This document shows, in pieces, positions 61,301 through 64,000 of a stretch of 64,000 nt of DNA. The stretch covers positions 1,215,001 through 1,279,000 of the forward strand of contig NZ_JBGNFV010000001.1 of the NCBI RefSeq assembly GCF_041449215.1. The letters run 5' to 3'. Made by a program: the position numbers and the translations under genes. The stretch comes from Roseivirga sp. BDSF3-8 (lineage in GTDB: Bacteria; Bacteroidota; Bacteroidia; Cytophagales; Cyclobacteriaceae). The notes beneath the pieces are model-generated. The model was not told the origin of the DNA. It made no database searches and worked only from the letters and a program-made list of their open reading frames with translations. How positions within the stretch are numbered: position 1 is the stretch's first letter; each line of letters starts with the position of its first letter.

Positions 61301-64000
61301 AGGATATTAAATAAAGACTCTCTGCCAGTCGTGTTTTTTATGGAAAGATCTTTTAATAACTGGTCATAGGGGTATTCCTGGTTCTCAAAGCCAGCCAGCA
61401 CCTTATTATTAACCTGCTTTAGCAGACTCGCAAAAGACTGCTCAGGAGCCACCGCAGTTCTGATACATAGCGTGTTCAGGAAATAGCCTATCTGCTCATT
61501 AAAAGCCTCCGAATTTCTACCCGATGCATCAGTACCTATAACGATATCACTTTCGCCCGTGATCTTATATATCAGAGCATTCACCAGCGACATCACAGCC
61601 ACAAATGGCGTACACTCCCGCTCAGCAGCATACCTCCTGAGTTCAGCAAAAGCCCTGTCACCTATTTCATAGCGCTTAAGGGCTTCTTCCCCTGCCGTCT
61701 CTTCCTCATGGTGAGAAAACTCCACCCTCGGCACCTCATCCCTGAACTCAGTTAGCCAGTAATCACGCTGCTTTTGCAGGTGCCCATTCAGCACACTATC
61801 GCGCTGCCAGCATACATAATCCCTGAACTGCCACGGTAGCGGACTTAACCCTACCTCGTTCTTCTCTATCAGGGCATTATATACCTTGCCCAGTTCCTTT
61901 AGAAAGTATGAAACTGACCAGCCGTCTACTATCGTATGATGATAATTGAACAGAATATGATGCGTTTCCTCATCCAGTTTATGAAGTATCACCTCCATCA
62001 GAGGAGCAGCCTCCAGGTCAAAGCGTTTTTCCGCTTTCTTCCTGAGCGTAATAAGAGACGTTAAGTCCCGCTCAGGATCATCAGAGTAATCCGAGTAAGA
62101 AATGTGGAAATCCACATGGCTATCCACCACCTGCCTCAGCTCATCATCGATAACCATGAACGACGTTCGTAGTATTTCGTACTTTTCGATAAGCAGATTC
62201 AGTGCCTTATTTAAAGCATCCATGTCGAGTGCGCCGGTTAGCTTATAACCCACCGGCACATTCAGAGCACTTCCGTTAAGGTCTAATTCCTCTACCCCCC
62301 ACAGCCGGCGCTGAGCAAGTGACACAGGATATGAATCCGCCTCTTTCACCCGCCGGATGGCCAATGAAGCCTGATCCGATTGAGCCTTCTTCTCCACAAA
62401 GGCAGCCATTCGTGCGACAGAAGGATTTCTGAATATATCCAATACCGTTACCTCTACACCATACCTATCCTGGATACGAAATGCCAGTTGAGTAGCCAGG
62501 ATACTATTCAGACTCAGCTTAAAGAAGCTTGCATCCGCCGTCACCTCCTTATTACTAAGTACATCCTGGATTTCAGACAGGATATAATGCTTTACATCAT
62601 CATTCCCACTAGAGCCACCTTCCATCTGGTAGTCCTCAAGAGCAGAAAGCCCGCTATCGTAAACCCCTTTTCGGTAATTGGCAATCAGCTTAAAGTTCTG
62701 GATCTTACCGCTTGTCGTTTTGGGAATCTTATCTACAGGAACAAGTTTAGCCGCCGTAAACCCGAATACAGTGGCCACCACTTCAGGTATCCGGGAAATA
62801 CTCCTTAATGCCGCTGGTGATAGCCTCTTGGTCACTATGAACAGAAACAGCTCCTCTTCAGAGAGGTCATCTTTTTTAACCCCGCAGGCCACTACATTGC
62901 CCAGCTTTATATCCAGCTGTTCGCAAATTACCCGCTCGATGTCATGCGGATAGTAATTCTGGCCATTAATGATGATAATATTCTTCAGGCGGCCTGTGAT
63001 TACCAGGTTACCCTCGTGCATATACCCAAGGTCACCCGTTTTCAGCCATCCGTCCTCTGAGAATAAAGTATTAGTAGCAGATTCATTATTATAATACCGG
63101 CTTGTTACATTATTTCCCTTTATCTGGATATGGCCTATCCTCTTATCAGAAACAGGCACATCCTCCTCGTCACAAATACGAACATCACAAGTGGAAATAG
63201 GGTGTCCCACCTGTACAAAGGTAACCGCCTCCGGCGCTTCATCAGAAATGAACTCAACCTCATCACCAATGCTAATCTTATTCCTATCCAGCACATGTTT
63301 CACCAGGCCGGAGCCTACCCTGGGTAAGGTTACCGCCACAGAAGCCTCCGCCAGGCCGTAGCCTGGGAATATGGCATGTTTACGTAAGCCACAGGGAGCC
63401 AGAGTAGACTGAAACTCCTCGCAAAGGCTCGCTGAGATAGGCTCCGCACCATTATATATAAGCTTTACAGAAGAAAGGTCCAGCTTAATATCCGCCGCCT
63501 TTTCATAAGCCCACAGAAAGTATTGAATACCGAAATTGGGAGAATAAAGGAGGCTCACTTGATGCTCGCTTGCCTTCGTCAGCCATAGCAGCGGCCTCCT
63601 TACAAATAAGGTAGTAGGCAGAAGGTACTGGTTAATCCCTGCAAATACACCGGTGAGGTGAAAACAGATCAACCCCATGTCATGCGTCAGAGGCATCCAG
63701 CTAAGCATGCTGTCCTTTTCGCTTACCTCAGAACGGCTCGCTATATCCCTTGCATTATTTACCAGGTTCCGGTGAGTAAGTACCACCCCCTTAGGTTCCC
63801 CTGTCGAGCCCGAAGAGAATTGAATATAAGCGATGTCCGACTCCTCTATCTTTACCAGTACCGCAGAGTCCGCCCGGTTAATAAGTTCATCTGAGAAGAT
63901 GAGCGAAACACCCTCCAGTTTATTATTTATCCCTGCATCTTTCCCGAAGTGTTCCTTAAGCCTTGTTAAGTGGTTTTCCGAGGTGAACAGGTAAGGGTTA
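43363..64000 (-). CDS. FAAL-initiated five-module non-ribosomal peptide synthetase, 5' end beyond the window
   Basis: The frame is open to the right edge. The GTG at 63784-63786 is internal, since upstream codons encode the FAAL core (QFSSGSTGEPKGVV). At least 6879 codons lie in the window. Order: fatty-acyl-AMP ligase, ACP, C1-A1-T1, C2-A2-T2, C3-A3[MT]-T3, C4-A4-T4, C5-A5[MT]-T5, C6. Codes as read are A1 DTESIGTVCK (near the bacitracin Lys code DAESIGSVCK), A2 DILQLGMIWK (Gly), A3 and A5 DGGVVVAVYK, A4 DIFDFGTIFK. C1 has HHTIVDG, C3 the variant HHIISDA, the others HHI(I/V)SDG. Methyltransferases lie between A6 and A7 of A3 and A5. The protein ends with an acidic tail after C6 that may dock to the next synthetase. 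It activates a fatty acid as acyl-AMP, loads it on the ACP and builds an acyl-pentapeptide. Confidence 0.96.
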   Translation of the reverse strand, partial: NPYLFTSENHLTRLKEHFGKDAGINNKLEGVSLIFSDELINRADSAVLVKIEESDIAYIQFSSGSTGEPKGVVLTHRNLVNNARDIASRSEVSEKDSMLSWMPLTHDMGLICFHLTGVFAGINQYLLPTTLFVRRPLLWLTKASEHQVSLLYSPNFGIQYFLWAYEKAADIKLDLSSVKLIYNGAEPISASLCEEFQSTLAPCGLRKHAIFPGYGLAEASVAVTLPRVGSGLVKHVLDRNKISIGDEVEFISDEAPEAVTFVQVGHPISTCDVRICDEEDVPVSDKRIGHIQIKGNNVTSRYYNNESATNTLFSEDGWLKTGDLGYMHEGNLVITGRLKNIIIINGQNYYPHDIERVICEQLDIKLGNVVACGVKKDDLSEEELFLFIVTKRLSPAALRSISRIPEVVATVFGFTAAKLVPVDKIPKTTSGKIQNFKLIANYRKGVYDSGLSALEDYQMEGGSSGNDDVKHYILSEIQDVLSNKEVTADASFFKLSLNSILATQLAFRIQDRYGVEVTVLDIFRNPSVARMAAFVEKKAQSDQASLAIRRVKEADSYPVSLAQRRLWGVEELDLNGSALNVPVGYKLTGALDMDALNKALNLLIEKYEILRTSFMVIDDELRQVVDSHVDFHISYSDYSDDPERDLTSLITLRKKAEKRFDLEAAPLMEVILHKLDEETHHILFNYHHTIVDGWSVSYFLKELGKVYNALIEKNEVGLSPLPWQFRDYVCWQRDSVLNGHLQKQRDYWLTEFRDEVPRVEFSHHEEETAGEEALKRYEIGDRAFAELRRYAAERECTPFVAVMSLVNALIYKITGESDIVIGTDASGRNSEAFNEQIGYFLNTLCIRTAVAPEQSFASLLKQVNNKVLAGFENQEYPYDQLLKDLSIKNTTGRESLFNILLVYQNFDITGLENALKGVKAETLAIDSDAALVDLHFEFIESGSGLELVIRYDNRVFTGAEVDKLYAQFQSLLRQVTEQDTIPVSRLAVLTSEDEKLLAAFNDTAVVYENFMPVHELFEQQAAATPTGEAIVFNGKSLTYEEVNVRANRLAVMLMERYAAGRGHRIGVLQDKSEELIISILAILKTGASYVPIDKDYPDARAQFIIKDSGLEIVLFDDKNIGRGIREYVKHPVQVSKAVDESVSGQNPELVIDPKAPAYTIYTSATTGKPKGVVISHRSVTDYVLTFEAYFAVNNRDRVVQQSSVGFDTFVEEVFPVLKSGGTLVIPNDVSANIEELTACIRENNVTLLSTTPLVINELNKTEWEFPSLTRIISGGDVLKGAYVGNILNHTRVYNTYGPSEVTVCATFHEVTDAATAHHIGRPIANHKVFIVDSDENPVSVGTTGQLCVSGAGLANGYLNLDELTKEKFKPLAGVPGEVVYRTGDLARWTKDGTIEFAGRKDFQVKIRGYRVEPQEVESLLTSLPYIEDACVIGDTERDLLVAYYVGSEDNLKGVKEYLAEHLPVYMIPHEFHAVPGFPRNAHGKVDRGKLKGRTYLNKKSADERPVTLLELSLIRVWEEVLTYSGIGSTDNFFQIGGDSIRAHRIVSEVKRQLGISVEIKDIFLNPTIKSLHDVVVQKKSEGYTSIPAVAEAADYPVSNIQKRIWILGQLPESSIAYNEFENIEIKGSVEQDYLNRSYELLGRKYEILRTTFIYREGEPRQVVHSFDPEQFRIETFDLREEQYPEIVARMKVNEITRTPMDMEKGPLMKLILFRVDEFSYQLTIVIHHIISDGLSGQILVNEFWENYTKLCIGESLSATQPAIQYRDYVAWLQKRLESDDLNEHKAYWLSVFEQPVTALTLPTDRKRPAVKQFNGKTLSYTIDGSRFDIIDTFCQRNGSTKFIFLMSVLNVLLSKLANQEDVVIGTPVAGRDHPDLASQLGLFINLIPIRTRVDQEASFAALLERVRGAVLESFQHQVYPVDLLIEELEVPVVRNRNPLFDIFVGYQTKESRLISQASTNVYAKRIEKEVSTSKFDLSFYFEEFKGDIQLTIEYDSDLFVEATINRFFSRLVHLIDMAVQSPSRPLKHLSVIPAREQQQLLNAFNNTYANLPEVEGIHTLIEGNAASFGAHRAVTCNGTSFTYKEIEEKAKARAKFLKDGCKLNEGDYVGVLLDRSEEVIISVLAIWKAGGVYVPIDTQYPEERIKYLLEDTGLKVLISAEDNLTKHGWLRSEDAACPVVCIDAGKGSETLAHEGKAVSLNGHSRIGVQPKGLAYVIYTSGSTGKPKGVQITHKSLTNFMLSMKKAPGMTSEDKLLAVTTYTFDISLLELFLPLVSGGEVLLATNEESRDPQAIIDLITEHGPSLIQSTPSLLQLLVNSGWENTQRIKVLSGGERLNEELGKRLLSMSGEVWNMYGPTETTIWSTIRKVEGDSVSNVGKPIDNTQVYVLDGGLNLSPLGVVGEVHIGGAGLAASYLNRPDLTKEKFIELALLNERRVYNTGDLGRWLESGTLEIIGRNDDQVKVRGHRIELGEIENALIQHKNANEAAVIVKEDETGDKYLVAFVVAADGDEVSVFRTHLAEKLPAYMVPSGFHLLEVMPKTSNGKIDRKALAALESGASNQRSGTLEQPETKTEKALAELWKEILNEEVVGATEDFFMMGGHSIKAINLIGAIEGAFNVQLKLHEVFANSTVRKLAALIDGGDKVAGNKLLPIPDQEYYAVNPSQNRFFMLDQLDDGGIFNLTGVHKFTGDVKVDILGKAFDALIARHESLRTTFEKVDGLVMQKVHSDTLGFRIESIDRVNEEGITAFLNELLAKEVKAPFSLSEGPLLRAKIIDNGNSEYYFIFTIHHIISDAWSVNVLIREVLEYYKAFANNTEARLQDLKVQSRDYSHWLNNELSGPQSGINSAYWLDKFKGGIPTLELPLDYPRPAVKTDNGDRIGFTIPGELKDGLLAVSHKHGTSLYMTLMACQVLLYYRYTSQSRLVIGAPIADRDNEFLKDQIGYYVNNIPLLFDFDKEVSFAELLEHTKQVVLDAYEHKSYPFDRIVDSLDIRRDLSRSVLYDVGFTWDGNRHSYFDDFDFSIEDYDLGQHFAHADIWFYGLERDDAISFDIEYNTDLFSKEKINSLIGHYTEILKRIAGKPEISINAINYLPAAEELQLTEAFNQTLESNDYNKTIVEEFESHVSAQPDMAAMVYDGQTLTYGELNARVNRLAHHLRDELSVGPDKVVGIMLPRSEWMVVSILAIMKAGGAYVPIDPQLPADRIAYIFADTAINTLIVDSSNMFGLTGYEGGLFAIDIEFDMLPERVENPSRVNVPDDLAYIIYTSGSTGRPKGVLLEHRGVINLTQWQRANFNLKGGSRIFQHFSYNFDGAVGETFMALLNGATLCMYSGELEAEKVTNFINTHELNVGVFVPSLLRQMDPSKISHKGFQVVSVGEACPSGLAAEWSKYVRFMNAYGPTEYTVYSHLQDVAHDKVSERATVPIGTPIFNTHTYILDAYGNPCGLGIPGELYLSGPGLARGYLNNRLATLGKFVANPYFLSSHYREEGLLRLEETDRQISGFKSEGFSLSVLSKGEEEYLSGDRDKLVSLSAELDKDIQGAIDSYLDKHSEDVDKCKGFIRYFFEAYYHSYSSAGINASVLSELLPMADYSGKQGVELGFGNGEVMEVLAGMGAEVCGIELSPYFVQQARNSGRQAYMGEVDLPPATFYAHYGIEKGSRDFSLSTLLMDRVEKPAHLVANLLGVLKDGGHFALQTLLPVIPVDDGDVSEKIVYTQDADRISLGEDVHADKLELIRLLYELGGREIVVRQLPYVVASRDGIQDYTLWSFSGVKSGAADEVHSYTRMYRSGDVGYYLPDGSIEFQGRVDDQIKLRGYRIELGEISRTLEQHEQVAEAVVIVHEDDNKDKSLHGFYRVKGSVSEEEARSYLKGILPVYMVPTTLTMVESFPLNSSGKVNKHALLELVGEEWATRTTYVAPRTETEELLVAQWEEVLGRKGIGVLDNFFEAGGHSLKATRMISNLYKLTGVQLDIGTIFKYPTIEELAVELEADLQRPSYPAIEPVEEAADYELSAAQRRLWILDQMDDAKGAYNIASAHRFRGKLDKEAFGQAFTTLVDRHESLRTTFEVRGGEPRQVIHSLAGMGFAMEYIDLRERDDKEAATKQLVSRETGYGFDLSAGPLFRATLVHEDDDEYLFLLTMHHIVSDGWSMKVLVEEVLSLYEAYSRGEGNPLAALEIQYKDYAHWQNELLSGPEADRYREFWMGQELDKAPVLELPSDYPRPAVKTFNGAELRYVFGKDTYEGLQALSKANEVSLFIMLTSLVKVFLYKYTGQNEIIIGTPTSGREFNDLNDQIGIYINTVPLFTRLEAERNYEENLKAIKETCVNSLANQIYPFDTLVDDLDIKKDLSRSALFDVILSFQNEDLQGETVHEFGGISVEPYPYDNHTSKFDLSFSFTEADGKLELEMGYNTDLFTKERIERLFENLNKLAGSVIGDQTQPLHAIDILPADEQEKLLKEFNSSPEIDVAPDYLFKQLALHVNGSPQAPAVCHGEECVSYQELDSRSNQVANYLQACGVKRGEAVGLFVHRSADLIVAMIGILKAGAIYVPLDDEVPQERLKFVCADAAIHYVITHNDLKESVPADLNIILIDNNEELSNCSDKLTEHAVEADSGAYIIYTSGSTGKPKGVLVSHGNLSHFLFNLSAYGLEEETLRMAMVASPSFDISIFQIFTPLLNGGTLNIIDKAEIVNADKLVDHLRKVNVLDTVPAVYSQIVETIMENGAEKDYAHIRKVFIGGDKVSDQILNRLSQVFRGAEINVTYGPTEGTIFCTSIRYTQNSFNGPVKGAVIGRPLTNTKISILDSHANLVPIGVAGEICIAGKGVSHGYLNREELTREKYIHTAFHEGRVYRTGDLGKWLPDGRIEILGRTDNQVKIRGFRIELGEIEHALTALPGIEKAVVMAKVHEGTGDKVLCAYYIPEQDADNTSDGIKGSLGAMLPQYMVPQYLFEMEEYPLTSNGKVNMAALPEPNSAETPDTYVAPSGYIESKLAEIWSDVLAIEKVGANANFFELGGHSLKATRLLSRIHNELGVNLLLKDLFTYPELSQLANVLKSYEPEDTYEVITKTEEAGYYELSYGQKRLWILHQLENSKIGYNMPEAYELTGDLDVALLEQSYRRLVERHEILRTRFRLVDGEVKQFVDHGDRVRYDFNFTDVSDKPDAREMARGMAQAESAKPFDLENGPLLKVRLVKVSDKGYVMAVIMHHIISDGWSMEVFFKDILAFYHGLQKGEEANLPALSIQYKDFARWQTEKLLSRGQHEKAYWLDTFQEGVPVLELPADYARPPVKSLKGSSVSVNAGSEIAGKIDQFVQSHNSSQFMFLMAAVNVLLHKYTAQEDIVLGTPVSGRTHAELEDQIGFYVNTLAIRNGVNARGTFEEHLAGVKEQVLAGYQHQSYPFDKLVEDLELDRDLGRNPLFDVMVALHEVKEGTAIAEGLTIDVLQVENTTSKFDLVFNFYQYENDLKVELLYSTDLFGEPRVSAMLVHFIQLLDNILSNPGQVISGITYLPAAEELQLTEVFNQTLESNDYNKTIVEEFESHVSAEPDMAAIVYDGQTLTYGELNARVNRLAHHLRDELSVGPDKVVGIMLPRSEWMVISILAIMKAGGAYVPIDPQLPADRREYICNDVSMDIILTQGGTELSDFTGIIYHPDTEFDMLPERVENPSRVNVPDDLAYIIYTSGSTGRPKGVLLEHRGVINLTQWQRANFSLEGGSRIFQHFSYNFDGAVGETFMALLNGATLCMYSGELEAEKVTNFINTHELNVGVFVPSLLRQMDPSKISHKGFQVVSVGEACPSGLAAEWSKYVRFMNAYGPTEYTVYSHLQDVAHDKVSERATVPIGTPIFNTHTYILDAYGNPCGLGIPGELYLSGPGLARGYLNNRLATLGKFVANPYFLSSHYREEGLLRLEETDRQISGFKSEGFSLSVLSKGEEEYLSGDRDKLVSLSAELDKDIQGAIDSYLDKHSEDVDKCKGFIRYFFEAYYHSYSSAGINASVLSELLPMADYSGKQGVELGFGNGEVMEVLAGMGAEVCGIELSPYFVQQARNSGRQAYMGEVDLPPATFYAHYGIEKGSRDFSLSTLLMDRVEKPAHLVANLLGVLKDGGHFALQTLLPVIPVDDGDVSEKIVYTQDADRISLGEDVHADKLELIRLLYELGGREIVVRQLPYVVASRDGIQDYTLWSFSGVKSGAADEVHSYTRMYRSGDVGYYLPDGSIEFQGRVDDQIKLRGYRIELGEISRTLEQHEQVAEAVVIVHEDDNKDKSLHGFYRVKGSVSEEEARSYLKGILPVYMVPTTLTMVESFPLNSSGKVNKHALLELVGEEWATRTTYVAPRTETEELLVAQWEEVLGRKGIGVLDNFFEAGGHSLKATRMISNLYKLTGVQLDIGTIFKYPTIEELAVELEADLQRPSYPAIEPVEEAADYELSAAQRRLWILDQMDDAKGAYNIASAHRFRGKLDKEAFGQAFTTLVDRHESLRTTFEVRGGEPRQVIHSLAGMGFAMEYIDLRERDDKEAATKQLVSRETGYGFDLSAGPLFRATLVHEDDDAYLFLLTMHHIVSDGWSMKVLVEEVLSLYEAYSRGEGNPLAALEIQYKDYAHWQNELLSGPEADRYREFWMGQELDKAAKLELPVDLEHNGQAYLGKNHSFELDGDMSAALVSKANSLNMSTFSLLVSAFKALMYRYTGQSEIVVGTPVSGREVGHLENQIGFYVNVLPVMTKIGSSDTLNDVLLKVKSSIVSAFNNQLYPYDLIVKELNLTGEKRNSLFNVLMTYAYEDDEITIPGIAFSSDQLGEQSGDFPLDIKFSSGSGSTTITGSVNYDGSKFSSEIIEEVFDHYQTILSAIIEKDETALIDLDLTSGEIESGSSENSEFEDEITFDF
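43370..44755 (-). other. NRPS domain: terminal condensation domain C6 with acidic tail
   Basis: This is a complete C domain (HHIVSDGWS at about 44316-44344) at the end of the first synthetase, with a short Glu/Asp/Ser-rich tail. It should join the acyl-pentapeptide to the residue on T6 of the next protein. Its N-terminal lobe is nearly identical to that of C4. Confidence 0.8.
44132..47484. repeat. Internal NRPS duplication, copy 2 (3353 bp)
   Basis: Nearly identical to 51368-54726 (offset 7236 bp, then 7242 bp). In gene direction it runs from the C5-A5 linker (LPAAEELQLTE), through A5, the methyltransferase and T5, to the middle of C6 (FWMGQELDKA). Outside these points the two sites differ sharply. 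One internal block, 47045-47142, is unrelated to its counterpart. Confidence 0.93.
44800..48800 (-). other. NRPS module 5: C-A[methyltransferase]-T
   Basis: The C domain has HHIISDGWS (about 48364-48390). A5 has code DGGVVVAVYK (no match I recall), identical to module 3. The methyltransferase is inserted after A6. T5 has GGHSL (about 44902-44932). Confidence 0.72.
45412..46318 (-). other. Methyltransferase domain inserted in A5
   Basis: About 300 residues interrupt A5 between FVANPYF (after A6) and RMYRSGDVG (A7). The insert has a class I SAM-binding motif GVELGFGNGEVMEVLAGMG, an acidic strand end (CGIELSP) and a later LKDGGHFALQTLLP strand. It has no NRPS N-methyltransferase hallmark I can recognise. 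The methyl target is unknown. Confidence 0.78.
48860..51990 (-). other. NRPS module 4: C-A-T, code shared with module 6
   Basis: The C domain has HHIVSDGWS (about 51552-51580). The A4 code is read as DIFDFGTIFK. T4 has GGHSL (about 48940-48970). The substrate is unassigned but is the same class as module 6. These two are my best candidates for 4-hydroxyphenylglycine, from the DIF start of the code and the precursor genes downstream. Confidence 0.6.
51368..54726. repeat. Internal NRPS duplication, copy 1 (3359 bp)
   Basis: Partner of 44132-47484. It covers A3, the inserted methyltransferase, T3 and the N-terminal lobe of C4. The divergent internal block is 54281-54384 (between adenylation core motifs A2 and A3); elsewhere only scattered substitutions are visible. 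Confidence 0.93.
52040..56040 (-). other. NRPS module 3: C-A[methyltransferase]-T
   Basis: The C domain has a variant active site HHIISDAWS (Gly to Ala; about 55610-55635). A3 has code DGGVVVAVYK and the inserted methyltransferase. T3 has GGHSL (about 52138-52168). Confidence 0.72.
52648..53554 (-). other. Methyltransferase domain inserted in A3
   Basis: Same position (between A6 and A7), motifs and near-identical sequence as the insert in A5. The SAM-binding motif is encoded at about 53180-53215. Because the two copies fall within the duplicated unit, they arose together with the module. Confidence 0.78.
56090..59240 (-). other. NRPS module 2: C-A-T, predicted glycine
   Basis: The C domain has HHIISDG. 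The code is read as DILQLGMIWK, one change from the established Gly code DILQLGLIWK. T2 has MGGHSI. Confidence 0.8.
59290..62345 (-). other. NRPS module 1: starter C-A-T, predicted lysine-like
   Basis: The C domain has HHTIVDGWS and follows the ACP, so it should perform N-acylation of the first residue. The code is read as DTESIGTVCK, two changes from the bacitracin Lys code as I remember it. The A3 core reads YTSATTGKPKG. T1 has GGDSI, a form often seen before epimerases, but no epimerase follows. Confidence 0.65.
62390..64000 (-). other. NRPS loading unit: fatty-acyl-AMP ligase and ACP
   Basis: FAAL-type adenylation: SSGSTGEPKGVVLTHRNL, LSWMPLTHDMGL, the FPGYGLAEASVAVTLP segment, and KTGDLGYMHEGNLVITGRLKN. 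It is followed by an ACP with the phosphopantetheine Ser in KLSLNSILATQ (about 62500). FAALs activate free fatty acids for lipopeptide start. The N-terminus lies outside the window. Confidence 0.92.

Noticed and set aside
63784-63786. GTG as the start of the first synthetase
   Set aside because: Codons upstream to the window edge continue the FAAL core in frame, including the SSGSTGEPKG motif, so the real start lies beyond the window.
30969-63894. Many plus-strand ORFs of 60-370 codons opposite the NRPS genes
   Set aside because: They are antisense shadows of strongly supported NRPS domains; the long ones recur in both copies of the internal duplication because the sense sequence repeats.

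Overview
The window looks like chromosomal DNA of a Bacteroidota bacterium, most likely a Cytophagales-type soil or marine species. The evidence is a secreted glycoside hydrolase with a type IX secretion C-terminal sorting domain, lipoproteins with LxGC/LxAC lipoboxes, no recognisable Shine-Dalgarno tracts, TAnnTTTG-like promoter boxes, and family types typical of the phylum (WYL regulator, DUF418, DUF6734). I do not name a genus.

Left part (1-18.2 kb): mixed, partly eroded accessory genes. In order: the end of a small membrane protein; a lipoprotein frame split by an in-frame TGA at 1528-1530; an epoxide-hydrolase-like enzyme; a WYL regulator; a membrane-anchored amidohydrolase; a BAAT-type acyl hydrolase; and a GAF histidine kinase. 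Then comes a two-gene unit of an Abi/UG-like reverse transcriptase and a putative PD-(D/E)XK nuclease, joined by an ATGA overlap, beside the 3' stump of another amidohydrolase. A DUF418 membrane protein, a frameshifted secreted protein, an intact IS1182-type insertion sequence and a GH16 glucanase follow. A small SnoaL/DUF4440-like lipoprotein (18.6-19.1 kb) faces the main operon.

Right part (19.25-64 kb): one minus-strand operon-like array that enters from beyond the right edge and ends at a strong terminator (19250-19276). In transcription order it encodes two giant non-ribosomal peptide synthetases (NRPSs), a SyrD/PvdE-type exporter, a GT9-like glycosyltransferase, a proline-rich protein of unknown role, a DUF6734 glycosyltransferase-like protein, a LanC-like protein, a GlcD-type FAD oxidase, a fused phenylalanine hydroxylase-aminotransferase, and an HPPD/4-hydroxymandelate-synthase-type dioxygenase.

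The NRPS line reads FAAL-ACP / C-A-T (Lys-like code) / C-A-T (Gly) / C-A[MT]-T / C-A-T / C-A[MT]-T / C // partial C-A-T / C-A-T (basic?) / C-A-T (Val) / C-A-T-TE. This predicts an N-acylated nonapeptide. No epimerisation domains are visible. The methyltransferase domains sit between core motifs A6 and A7 of two adenylation domains. They lie in a nearly identical 3.35 kb internal duplication.

The last three genes together could make 4-hydroxyphenylglycine from phenylalanine (Phe to Tyr to 4-hydroxyphenylpyruvate to 4-hydroxymandelate to 4-hydroxyphenylglyoxylate to Hpg), feeding the assembly line. The LanC-like, DUF6734 and GT9-like genes may tailor the product.
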